Below are positions 33,668 to 42,065 of a stretch of DNA of 42,165 nucleotides, piece after piece. Source of the stretch: an uncultured Pseudomonadales bacterium (GTDB lineage Bacteria > Pseudomonadota > Gammaproteobacteria > Pseudomonadales > Porticoccaceae). The DNA is taken from positions 1-42,165 of the forward strand of contig CALSQH010000012.1 of the NCBI GenBank assembly GCA_943788445.1, written 5' to 3'. The position numbers and the translations under genes are program-made. Position 1 is the stretch's first letter. Every line of letters begins with the position of its first letter. The notes under the pieces were generated by a model, which saw only the letters and a list, made by a program, of their open reading frames with translations, was not told the DNA's origin and ran no database searches.

Positions 33668-34696
33668 ATGAAGCGCGAATACACAAACCGGAAAATAGTT
33701 CTAAATAGACGGCCGCAGGGCGAATTGCGGGATGGAGATCTCTCTATGCTCAGCGAACCCGTCAGAGAATTAAGTCAGGGACAGTTTTTGCTTAAAACTA
33801 TCTGGTTGTCGCTTGACCCTTATATGCGTCCACGTATGAGTGAAATCAAAAATTATCTGGCACCCATTGGTATTGGCAAAGTCATTGTTGGCGAGACTGT
33901 ATCGGTGGTTGTGGAATCTAAGTCCGAAAAATACAAGCAGGGTGACCTTGTAACCTGTTTCTCAGGCTGGCAGGAATATTTTTCAGCTCATGAGTCCATG
34001 GAAAATATCTATCATATTGACGATCAGGGTTTGCCACTATCAGTTTTTCTTGGCTCCGCCGGCATGACTGGCCGAACTGCCTATAGTGGTCTCACCTTTA
34101 TCGGAAAGCCCAAACGCGGAGAAACCTTGGTAGTTTCCGCAGCTGCTGGCTCAGTGGGTACTGTTGTTGGACAGCTTGCTAAGGCGCAAGGTTGTCGTAC
34201 CGTTGGTATCGCTGGCGGCCCACAAAAATGCCAGTTCTTATTGGATGAAATGGGCTTTGATGCCGCGGTTGATTATAGAGCTGGTGATCTGCGCAGCCAG
34301 CTTAAAAGTGCATGTCCTGATGGCATAGATATCTATTTCGAGAATGTCGGCGGCGATGTGGCCAAAGCCGTTGCACCCCTGCTAAACAAGGGCGCACGGG
34401 TGCCAATTTGTGGATATGTGTCGGCCTATAATTCACAGGATTTGGACACTGCAGAGACACCAATGGATATTTTTGGTGCACTCTCGGAGCCACCTGAATT
34501 CCGTTATTTTCAGGTGCGAGAGTGGCACGATCAATATCATCAGATTACCGCCTTGCTAACAGAAAAAGTACGAAATGGTGAGATCAAATATACCGAAACT
34601 GTAGCGCAGGGGTTAGATAATGCTGAGGCGGCTTTTATCGGCCTGCTGGGCGGAGCCAATCTGGGCAAGCAATTAGTGAAAGTGGCTGATTATTAA
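33668..34696 (+). CDS. Zinc-independent MDR oxidoreductase (PTGR/CurA-like NADPH-dependent reductase)
   Basis: A 342-residue medium-chain reductase. It begins with the NADPH-dependent curcumin reductase/leukotriene B4 dehydrogenase signature (TNRKIVLNRRPQGE, then SLDPYMRPRM). The Rossmann motif SAAAGSVGTVVGQLAK lies at ~157-172, and FENVGG follows near 225. There are no catalytic zinc ligands. Such enzymes reduce the double bond of alpha,beta-unsaturated ketones or aldehydes with NADPH. It heads a tight operon: GST 25 bp later, then the hydrolase-flavin reductase fusion. It has a GGGGG ribosome-binding site, and operator site 8 is in front. A role in saturating an enone intermediate is an inference. 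Confidence 0.92.
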   Translation: MKREYTNRKIVLNRRPQGELRDGDLSMLSEPVRELSQGQFLLKTIWLSLDPYMRPRMSEIKNYLAPIGIGKVIVGETVSVVVESKSEKYKQGDLVTCFSGWQEYFSAHESMENIYHIDDQGLPLSVFLGSAGMTGRTAYSGLTFIGKPKRGETLVVSAAAGSVGTVVGQLAKAQGCRTVGIAGGPQKCQFLLDEMGFDAAVDYRAGDLRSQLKSACPDGIDIYFENVGGDVAKAVAPLLNKGARVPICGYVSAYNSQDLDTAETPMDIFGALSEPPEFRYFQVREWHDQYHQITALLTEKVRNGEIKYTETVAQGLDNAEAAFIGLLGGANLGKQLVKVADY

Positions 34697-34721
34697 TTCT
34701 TTTCCTAAACAGGAGCGACTA

Positions 34722-35345
34722 ATGAAACTATATGATTTTCCGAATGCGCCAAACCCTAAAAGAGTAAAAATATTTGCCAATGAGAAGGGCATTGAGCTCG
34801 AACTAGTTACCTGTGATATGCGAAAGGGAGAACACAAATCATCAGAGTTTTTGAAGAAGAGCCCCAGCGGCAAGATACCTGTTCTCGAACTAGACGATGG
34901 TCGATGTATTTCAGAGTCTGTGGCAATTTGTCGTTACTTAGAAGCCATCTTTCCGGAGCCAAACCTACTTGGAGCTAGCCCTTTCGAGATGGGCCATATT
35001 GAGGCAAGAAATCGACATATTGAGTTCGAGATGTGGCGTGAAATAGGCATCTCCTGGGTAAATGGACCGATCGTAGCTCAACTGGGGATAGTCAAGCAGA
35101 TACCTGAAGCTAAGGCAGCCAGCGATGTAGCGGCGCGCAATTACTATGAGCGGTTGGATCTTGAGTTTGCGCAGAATGCTTATGTTGCAGGTGATAGATT
35201 TACTATTGCCGATATTAGCCTTTATACAGCGATTGAGTTCGCTAGCGCTATGGTAGATCTAAAACCTGAATCGAGTTTGAAAAAGCTAAATGCCTGGTAC
35301 GAATCAGTTCGGTCGCGACCGAGCATTGCCGTGCTTGCGCAATAG
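34722..35345 (+). CDS. Glutathione S-transferase family protein
   Basis: A 207-residue GST with an N-terminal thioredoxin-like domain (1-~80), including cis-proline P53 and the glutathione-contact E65-S66 in CISESVA, and a helical C-terminal domain carrying the conserved FTIADISLYTAIEFA. There is no obvious catalytic Ser or Cys at the usual N-terminal position (YDFPNAPNPKRV). The ribosome-binding site is CAGGAG. In catabolic operons GSTs serve as isomerases, ether-cleaving or dehalogenating enzymes as well as detoxifiers. It sits 25 bp after the MDR gene and 4 bp before the next. Confidence 0.92.
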   Translation: MKLYDFPNAPNPKRVKIFANEKGIELELVTCDMRKGEHKSSEFLKKSPSGKIPVLELDDGRCISESVAICRYLEAIFPEPNLLGASPFEMGHIEARNRHIEFEMWREIGISWVNGPIVAQLGIVKQIPEAKAASDVAARNYYERLDLEFAQNAYVAGDRFTIADISLYTAIEFASAMVDLKPESSLKKLNAWYESVRSRPSIAVLAQ

Positions 35346-35349
35346 TCGG

Positions 35350-36567
35350 ATGAATATAAGAGAGTTTATTGGCTTTGGTGGTGTGGTGCTAACTGCGGAT
35401 GTGTATGGTAATGAAGACCATCCCTGCGTAGTTTTGCTGCCTAGCCTAACGCAGACCCGCAAGCTATGGGGGAGCGCGGCAAAGGCTCTGGCGCAGGCCG
35501 GTCGTTATGTTATTAGCTTAGATTTACGAGGTCATGGTTGCAGTGATAGTCCCAAGGACTGCAATTACAGTCTAGAAGCCTTTATGGGTGATTTAGTGGC
35601 AGTTTTATCGCAGTTGGAATCTCGCCCGGTGCTTGTGGGCTCAAATTTTGGTGGTTGGATCGGCTTAGCGGCAATAGGCAATACCTCCGCACCCATTGCG
35701 ACTGGACTGGTTTTGACCAACCTGCCGTCTGAGTTCCAAACCCTTAACAATGAGGGTATTGCCAAAACAGTCAGCGAGCGAGCATCCAGTGATGATTTTG
35801 AACAAAATTTATTTTCAGGTGGTTTTGATTTTATTGAATTGCAAAACAAACTTGAACCCGCAGCCAAGAACTTAAAACTACCCACGCTTTTGGTGCGCGG
35901 TATCGACAGTCAAATAAGTTCATCCGGCGCAACGCAACGCTTCGCTGATTTAATCCCCCAGGCCGAGATCTCGGAAATTGAAGGGGCTGGTCACTATGTT
36001 GCTTTCGATAAGGGGGATGAATTCAGTGCTTTGGTATTAGAATTTTTAGAAAATCATGTGCCCCATCAACCACCACAATATGTGAGTGGTTCGGACTCTC
36101 GAATCCTGCGAGATGCTATGGGATGTTTTGCCACTGGAATCACTGTGGTAACCACGCTTGATGAGGTGGAAACACCTATTGGCCTGACTGTTAATTCCTT
36201 TAGTTCGGTCTCCCTCGACCCGCCGCTAGTATCAATTTGTCTAGGTAATCATGTCGGTAGCCTAGACGTGTTTAGAGCCCAAAAATCATTTGCTATCAAT
36301 GTGTTAAATACTGGGCAGCAGTCTATTTCAAACCTTTTTTCCTCTAAGGGGGTGGATCGTTTTGCAGGCATTGATTGGAGTACCTGGGAGCAAAATGTAC
36401 CGATTATTGAAGGGTCGCTAGCGAGTTTTGAATGCATAAAAAAAGACATGATTATACAGGGTGACCACACCATTTTTATTGGCGAAGTAGTGAGGGCAAA
36501 GTTCGAACCTCACCGTGACCCACTTTTATATCTTGGCGGCAAGTATCGGCGATTACATTTCGGCTGA
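35350..36567 (+). CDS. Fusion: alpha/beta hydrolase (nucleophile Asn) plus flavin reductase-like FMN-binding domain
   Basis: A 405-residue two-domain protein. Residues 1-~235 are an alpha/beta hydrolase (RGHGCSDSP; D186; H215 in GAGHYVAF). At the nucleophile elbow the sequence is VG-S98-N99-FGG, so Asn occupies the place of the usual Ser. Residues ~245-405 are a flavin reductase-like split-barrel (LRDAMGCFATGITVVTT, then GLTVNSFSSVSLDPPLVSICL and AINVL), as in the small subunits of two-component flavin monooxygenases. The ATG at 35350 is 4 bp after the GST stop, so translation is coupled; an in-frame ATG inside the GST gene (35290) is less likely. The flavin half could supply reduced FMN to a partner oxygenase. 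The role of the hydrolase half is uncertain given the altered nucleophile. Confidence 0.85.
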   Translation: MNIREFIGFGGVVLTADVYGNEDHPCVVLLPSLTQTRKLWGSAAKALAQAGRYVISLDLRGHGCSDSPKDCNYSLEAFMGDLVAVLSQLESRPVLVGSNFGGWIGLAAIGNTSAPIATGLVLTNLPSEFQTLNNEGIAKTVSERASSDDFEQNLFSGGFDFIELQNKLEPAAKNLKLPTLLVRGIDSQISSSGATQRFADLIPQAEISEIEGAGHYVAFDKGDEFSALVLEFLENHVPHQPPQYVSGSDSRILRDAMGCFATGITVVTTLDEVETPIGLTVNSFSSVSLDPPLVSICLGNHVGSLDVFRAQKSFAINVLNTGQQSISNLFSSKGVDRFAGIDWSTWEQNVPIIEGSLASFECIKKDMIIQGDHTIFIGEVVRAKFEPHRDPLLYLGGKYRRLHFG

Positions 36568-36658
36568 TTGGCCACTGCCGTGAACAGACGCAGGCGGCAA
36601 TCAGCACAAATGCAGTCATTGACGTTTCAATAATTATAAAAACAAAGAGGCTTATAAA

Positions 36659-37687
36659 ATGACTATAGATTTTGACTTTGATCCCAATGCTGTACTGGTT
36701 GATTCCACTACAGGTATTGAGGGAGTGAACCACATTGGTCTGTCTGTACAAAATCTTGACAGGGTATTGGATTTTTATAGCGCAGCGACCGGTTTTGAGG
36801 TGATCCATAAGGAATCCTTTGAAAATGACGCATCGGCCGATATTCTCTTCGCTCGCAACAATGTAAAAATAAAGACAGCGATTTTGCGAGCACCGAATTG
36901 GGTTCTGGAGCTCAGTGAATTTGCCCATAACGACTCTGCCACTTTGACTGATATGCCGGTTATTGGGCCAGGCATGTCACATACCTGCTATCAATCGCCT
37001 ATAGATCAGCCATTATTTGAAAAGTTTGCAGCCCAGGGTGCCAGGTTCTTAAATCGGCATGACGAACCTGTGTATTCGCCTACCTACGGCGTGAGCTATG
37101 TCTATGCCTATGATCCAGAAGGCAATCTTCTTGAAATGGAGAAGCTCGATGGCGAACAACTGCTGAAACATGCGGGGTATCTGGATAATTGGGATAAGGA
37201 TAACAAGGCAATTTGGATGTCTCAGGTGTCGCTGTTCACCCCTGATAGGGATCGACTGATGCAGTTTTATCATAATATTTTTCGGACCAACCCCCATAGG
37301 ATAGTTGAGGTGCCGGTAGGTGAATTTGGTGACAACCTATTTGATATTGATAATGCCAAGGTGCAAATAGGCTGGTTCAGACTTAATCGTCAGTCCAAAG
37401 TTATGGAGATTTTACAGTTTTTAAATCCGCCCACTCCGCAGAGCATGATAGAGCGAGAACCAACATCTCTAGGCTATTCATTTTCTCTAGAGGTAAGCGA
37501 TATCGAGGCGGAATACCAACGACTAAAAGCGCTCGGGGTTGAGTTTTTTAGTCCGCCGGTCAAGTTAGGCCGCTTTGTCCAGGCCTATGCTCGTGATATT
37601 GACGGCAATATTTTTTCCTTACGCCAGCCTGTCGATTCAGATGGCCCGTTTTCGGTCAAAGCCTACGATAAAAGAGGGGGTCTATAA
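36659..37687 (+). CDS. Two-domain VOC (glyoxalase/extradiol-type) metalloprotein, cytoplasmic paralogue
   Basis: A 342-residue protein with two VOC modules (~20-165 and ~185-330) and no signal or anchor, unlike its paralogue at 16897. The first module holds ligand candidates H25 (VNHIGLS), E84 (VLELSE), H108 (MSHTCY) and E159 (LLEMEK), the same set as in the paralogue. The second module again lacks histidines. Shared blocks include SQVxL, GYSFSLEVxDIxAEYxRLxxLG and ARDIDGNIFSLRQPVD. It has an AGAGG ribosome-binding site. Its stop codon abuts the DUF3604 start. Extradiol cleavage, isomerisation or glutathione-linked chemistry (a GST lies in the same operon) are all possible. Confidence 0.87.
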   Translation: MTIDFDFDPNAVLVDSTTGIEGVNHIGLSVQNLDRVLDFYSAATGFEVIHKESFENDASADILFARNNVKIKTAILRAPNWVLELSEFAHNDSATLTDMPVIGPGMSHTCYQSPIDQPLFEKFAAQGARFLNRHDEPVYSPTYGVSYVYAYDPEGNLLEMEKLDGEQLLKHAGYLDNWDKDNKAIWMSQVSLFTPDRDRLMQFYHNIFRTNPHRIVEVPVGEFGDNLFDIDNAKVQIGWFRLNRQSKVMEILQFLNPPTPQSMIEREPTSLGYSFSLEVSDIEAEYQRLKALGVEFFSPPVKLGRFVQAYARDIDGNIFSLRQPVDSDGPFSVKAYDKRGGL

Positions 37688-39541
37688 ATGAAGACTCTTT
37701 TGCATATGGCGCTGATCGGATTATTGTGCGTGCCAGTCCTGAGTCATGCGAGAGAACTTTTATGGGGTGATACCCATGTGCATACATCGAATTCGTTCGA
37801 TGCCTTTCCTCGCGGCAACCAATCGGCTGATGTTGACACAGCTTATCGCTACGCAAAGGGCCTGCCAGTGGTGCATCCCTATCATAGAGCAAGAATCCGC
37901 ATTCAAGAGAAACTAGACTTTTTAGTCATTGCTGATCATGCAGAATTTTTAGGAGTAATGCGTACTGTTTATAATTCGGGTATTCCTGAAGACTCGCTTA
38001 ATAGCGAAGAATTGAAGCAAAAAGACAGCATGGAAAAGCTGATCCGTGAATCCATCGACAGCAATACCTTTTACAGGGTAATGATGAGAATAGCCAAGCT
38101 GTATGATGGCGACCCCGTTAATTCAGCTAAAACCACCGAGCTCTATCAGGATGTGATCCCCAATTCGCGACTTATGGCGCGTACTGCATGGGAAGAGGCT
38201 GCAGATCTTGCGGACAAGCATAACGTGCCCGGAAAGTTTACCGCCATGATCGGCTGGGAATGGAGCCCGATCCCCGGTGGTGCAAATTTACATCGTGTGG
38301 TATTTACCGATACTGATGCGCAGACTGCTAAAACCTTTCGTCCCTTCGATACAGGCGACAGTGCTTATCCACAGGATCTGTGGAACTGGTTAGAAGATGT
38401 AAGTAAAAGCACAAATGCTGAGTTTATTGCCATTCCCCATAATTCCAATATCTCAAAAGGCTATATGTTTCCCGAGATTACTATCAGGGACGAGCCGGTT
38501 GATGCGGAATATGCCAGGCTTCGAGCCAAGTGGGAACCAGTAGCCGAAGTCACTCAAATCAAAGGCGATAGCGAGACCATTTCTAGCTTGTCACCGGATG
38601 ATGAGTTCGCCGATTTTGAAACCTACGCCTATCACATTCAGGCTAAAAATGAGGGCTATAACGCGCTTAAAGGAGATTACTTGCGTAGTGGGTTGCGACG
38701 CGGTCTAAAGTTGGAGCAGGCGTTAGGCACCAACCCCTATAAGCTTGGCATGATTGGTTCTACAGATGCACACACCGGCATGGCTTCGGCAGAAGAGCAA
38801 AATTTTCACGGCAAGATGGCAAGGGATGGTACGCCAGAGAGAAAACTAATTAACCCTGACCGACCTGATGCGACCAGCGGTTGGGCGATGGCAGCCCAGG
38901 GGTTGGCAGCAGTCTGGGCAGATTACAATGATCGCTCCTCAATCATGCAGGCATTTAAGCGCCGTGAAGTTTACGCCACCAGTGGACCGCGTATCTATTT
39001 GCGGGTGTTTGGCGGCTGGGATTTCAACAAGCGAGACCTCAATCATAAACGCTATCCTGAAAATGGCTATGCCAAGGGTGTGCCAATGGGTGGAGATCTA
39101 CCTGAGCGTAAAGGGACCAAATCGCCTAGTTTTTTGATTCACGCAGGCAGTGATTCGAAAGGCGCTAACCTTGACCGGGTACAGGTGATCAAAGGCTGGG
39201 TTAATTCACAAGGCCAGTCGTTTGAGAGGGTGTATGACGTAGCCTGGGCTGGTGAAAATCGTTTGGGTGCAGGTAACAAACTAGCGACAATTGGGAATAC
39301 GGTTAATTTGGAAACTGCTACCTATACAAATTCTATAGGTGCACCACTTATTTCGACAGTTTGGCGAGATCCTGATTTCAAGCCCGAACTATCAGCATTT
39401 TATTATGTTCGAGTTATTGAAATCCCAACCCCGAGGCACGCATTGGCCGACGCGCTGGCACTGGGTATGGATGCACCTGACCGAGGCCCTGCGGTAATCC
39501 AGGAGCGCGCATATTCCTCACCGATATGGTACACCCCATAA
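37688..39541 (+). CDS. DUF3604 protein, exported PHP-like metallohydrolase
   Basis: A 617-residue protein with a signal peptide (cleavage near SHA-RE, residue ~21). It has metal-binding motifs of the PHP-type fold: GD28-T-H30-V-H32 at the start of the mature protein, LVIADHAEF near 82-90, AFIAIPHNSNIS near 250, and MIGSTDAHTG near 360. These are typical of DUF3604, a family common in marine gammaproteobacterial and sphingomonad catabolic islands but without an assigned reaction. The ATG directly follows the VOC stop codon and has a strong GAGGGGG ribosome-binding site. It is probably periplasmic, so it would act on the substrate before uptake or on an exported intermediate. Confidence 0.9.
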   Translation: MKTLLHMALIGLLCVPVLSHARELLWGDTHVHTSNSFDAFPRGNQSADVDTAYRYAKGLPVVHPYHRARIRIQEKLDFLVIADHAEFLGVMRTVYNSGIPEDSLNSEELKQKDSMEKLIRESIDSNTFYRVMMRIAKLYDGDPVNSAKTTELYQDVIPNSRLMARTAWEEAADLADKHNVPGKFTAMIGWEWSPIPGGANLHRVVFTDTDAQTAKTFRPFDTGDSAYPQDLWNWLEDVSKSTNAEFIAIPHNSNISKGYMFPEITIRDEPVDAEYARLRAKWEPVAEVTQIKGDSETISSLSPDDEFADFETYAYHIQAKNEGYNALKGDYLRSGLRRGLKLEQALGTNPYKLGMIGSTDAHTGMASAEEQNFHGKMARDGTPERKLINPDRPDATSGWAMAAQGLAAVWADYNDRSSIMQAFKRREVYATSGPRIYLRVFGGWDFNKRDLNHKRYPENGYAKGVPMGGDLPERKGTKSPSFLIHAGSDSKGANLDRVQVIKGWVNSQGQSFERVYDVAWAGENRLGAGNKLATIGNTVNLETATYTNSIGAPLISTVWRDPDFKPELSAFYYVRVIEIPTPRHALADALALGMDAPDRGPAVIQERAYSSPIWYTP

Positions 39542-39609
39542 AATCACTATGTAGTCGACACCACTGGAGTGCAACCTAACACTGAACAATAAAAATAGAG
39601 AGAATAACA

Positions 39610-40361
39610 ATGAAAAATATACTGACGCTCCTTAAGTCTGCCACGTTGACTGGGTTTCTGATAGTAAACCTTAATTCCTAAGCGAGTATGACTGGTTCCG
39701 CCTTCCCAGATTTAATGTCTAATGTCACAGTAACTGGTGTCGGTGCTGAAAAAATAGTAGCTCTTGAGTCGCGCATGCGCCAATTTGTGGCCGAAGGTGA
39801 CAGCATGGGTATTGCGACACTGATGATGTTGCTTGAACAGGGTGCATTTGCTTTGGATGATCCAGTGGCCAAGTTTATTCCGGAGTTTGAGGGCCTGAAA
39901 GTGGTCAAGAGCTATGATCTGGAGGGCAATGTAGAGTTAGAGCCCCTAGAGCGTCAGCCAACTATCCGCGAACTTATGAGTCACACTGCTGGGTTTGCTT
40001 ATGGTCTTAGCGGTGCTGATCCAAGTAATGTGCAGTTCAGAAAAAAAGGCGTGTTGGCTTCACCAGATTTACAATCGCTGGTGGATAGGGTAGCCACGAT
40101 TCCGCTCATACATCAACCAGCCAGCGAGTTGGCTTTGGATTGAACTTTGGTCTCTTTATGGGAGAGGCATCTGAGACATCAGGCTATGGTGATGGTTCTT
40201 ATTTTTGGGGTGGGGCAGCATCCACCTGATTTTGGATTGACCCAAAGAATGATCTGTTTTTTATTGGCATGGTGCAGCAGTTTCCAAGACAACCGCCAGC
40301 GGCAAATCCGGACTTTAGAAACACTTCTCAACAATATGTTTATGACGCATTGACGGTCTGA
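39610..40361 (+). pseudogene. Class C beta-lactamase-like esterase, decayed paralogue
   Basis: This is a degenerate copy of the gene at 5741-7093. It keeps the start (ATG 39610, signal peptide LLKSATLTGFLIVNLNS) but is interrupted by TAA at 39679-39681. An in-frame deletion joins MGIATL directly to MMLLEQG, removing 44 residues including the catalytic SxxK. A second deletion of about 155 residues near 40125, with a frame change, removes the YxS motif. The C-terminal frame (GFGLNFGLFMG, then YFWGGAAST) has TGA (40227-40229) where the intact copy has Trp, and ends PDFRNTSQQYVYDALTV. It lies 68 bp after the DUF3604 gene. Four independent lesions make sequencing error unlikely. Confidence 0.93.
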
Positions 40362-40382
40362 TCGGTAGTTTCAATATATTTA

Positions 40383-40405
40383 TTAGTATATAAATTGTAT
40401 AATAA
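40383..40405 (+). promoter_or_regulatory. Candidate 23-bp operator, site 9
   Basis: Arms are TTAGTATA and TATAATAA with spacer TAAATTG, matching the consensus at 15 of 16 arm positions. It lies 87 bp before the third amidohydrolase gene. The left arm is identical to that of site 7. Confidence 0.65.
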
Positions 40406-40492
40406 AGAGTTTTGAATTATATTAAAGCTATAACTTTGATTTTAGCAGGGCACCAAAGCTTTTAAGAAAACAATATATAAGAGGAACCACCA

Positions 40493-41680
40493 ATGAATCA
40501 GCAAAGCGCACATCAGGTAAATCGTACAATTCACGACGCAGATAGTCATATTTCGGAGTACGACGGTTGGATCGAAGGCTATACTTCCGAGTATGTCAGA
40601 GCCAATTTAGACGAGCCGTTTTTTAGAGTTGAAAGTGTTCCACAGCTCAAGCCATTAGTGGAGCAGGCCCATAATCGCCTGGCCGGTAATGACCCTGCCA
40701 TGACAGAGCATCTGAAAGCAGATATCTTTGGTAGTGAGGGAAAACGTAATATGATCGGCGCCTATGGTGCGGTGAATAATATCGAACGCACTGATTCATT
40801 GGATATCGCTGGAATCAGCAAACAGCTCGTATTCCCGGGTTTGGTGTTCGTGTCCCGTTTTGCCCGATCTAAAGACGAAAAGGTTGTGTGGGGTGGTTGT
40901 GATGCCATGAATAGAGCCATGGTCGATTTCTGCTCCAGCGATAGCGATCGGCTACAAGCGGTGGGATATCTGTCGTTAAGAGATCCAGCCAAGGCACTTC
41001 AGGAGGCGAAAAAAGCTATCAAGATGGGTATTAAAGCTTTCTGGATGACATCAGATGCCGTAAATGGTCGCGCACCATCGCATATTGCATATGACCCGAT
41101 TTGGGCGGTGTTACAAGAAGCAGGTGTGCCAATTACATTGCATATTGGCAGTGGCGCGAAATTGGCCGATGACTATCGGAACACCGGTGTAAAGCGAGAA
41201 TTGGCCCCCGAATCAATGAACATTGAAACCACTTCGCCCAAAGATTTGCCGATCTTACACCATTCGATTGAGCGATGGTTGGCCTGCATGATTTACGACG
41301 GTGTGCTTGAGCGCTTTCCTAAACTTAAAATAGGTTTAGTTGAATTAGGCTCAAATTGGTTGCCGGCTTGTATGGCAAACCTGGATATAGGTGCAGCTGA
41401 ATTGGGTAGATTTGATCTTGGCTTAAGAAAGCTATCACTCAAGCCCTCTGAATATATGCAACGCCAGGTAAAAGCCACGCCACTGCATTTTGAGGATGCT
41501 GGCTGGGTTATGCGTAATGTTGGCAAAGACATGTTGATGTTTAATACAGATTACCCCCATCCAGAAGGCGGCAAAGATCCGTTTGGAGCTTTCGAGCGCA
41601 GTCTCGATGCCGTGCAGGCAACGCCAGAAGAGCTGGATAGTTTTTATTCGAAGAATTTTGAAGATCTTTTGAGCCTCTAG
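40493..41680 (+). CDS. Amidohydrolase family protein (COG2159), copy 3
   Basis: A 395-residue amidohydrolase-2 enzyme and close paralogue of copy 1 at 2246-3424. They share HDADSHI, EYxGWxExYxSEYVxANL, NRLAGNDP, YDPxWAxxQEAGV and MFNTDYPHPEGGxDPFG. Metal ligands by analogy are D17 and H19, a His in ITLHIGSGAK near residue 218, and the Asp of FNTDYPHPEGG near 353. The ribosome-binding site is AGAGGA. It is transcribed alone from a region carrying operator site 9 and is followed by a terminator. The similarity to copy 1 and the shared operator suggest the same or a related substrate and co-expression. Confidence 0.93.
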   Translation: MNQQSAHQVNRTIHDADSHISEYDGWIEGYTSEYVRANLDEPFFRVESVPQLKPLVEQAHNRLAGNDPAMTEHLKADIFGSEGKRNMIGAYGAVNNIERTDSLDIAGISKQLVFPGLVFVSRFARSKDEKVVWGGCDAMNRAMVDFCSSDSDRLQAVGYLSLRDPAKALQEAKKAIKMGIKAFWMTSDAVNGRAPSHIAYDPIWAVLQEAGVPITLHIGSGAKLADDYRNTGVKRELAPESMNIETTSPKDLPILHHSIERWLACMIYDGVLERFPKLKIGLVELGSNWLPACMANLDIGAAELGRFDLGLRKLSLKPSEYMQRQVKATPLHFEDAGWVMRNVGKDMLMFNTDYPHPEGGKDPFGAFERSLDAVQATPEELDSFYSKNFEDLLSL

Positions 41681-41713
41681 CTCTCCCTCGCAGCGAGCAG
41701 AAAGGGCTGTGCA

Positions 41714-41757
41714 GACCCCTCAAAACCCCCACAAAGCAATTTGGGGGGGTCTTTTTT
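41714..41757 (+). terminator. Rho-independent terminator after amidohydrolase copy 3
   Basis: A C-rich stretch (GACCCC at 41714-41719 and CCCCC near 41727-41731) can pair with the G-run ending in GGGGTC (41743-41751), followed by six T residues. It lies about 35 bp after the stop codon. Confidence 0.85.
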
Positions 41758-42065
41758 AATGTGTTGACATGGCTATTGAAAAGAAGGGTGTGAAGTTTCG
41801 TAAAAGGCTATGTAAGTTACAAGCACCTCTGTAGAGGCCAATCCTACGTAGCGGTTACAAGCTCTGTTACAAACAAGCTCGACTGTTGCGATATATAATT
41901 TTCTTAAAATCAAAGAAGGTTTAGACATTACTTTCCAATGAGGCAGCAGCGACATTAAAATCAGTAGACTCAACTAAACGCGATGCCATCCAGTCATTCA
42001 GAATACCGTTATTGCTCATAACATTAATAAGCTTAAGTTACTCCCTCGTTGTTTTTAATTGGGGG

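Noticed and set aside
41773..41973. 66-codon minus-strand frame near the right end
   Set aside because: No motif, no ribosome-binding site and unremarkable composition; probably chance.
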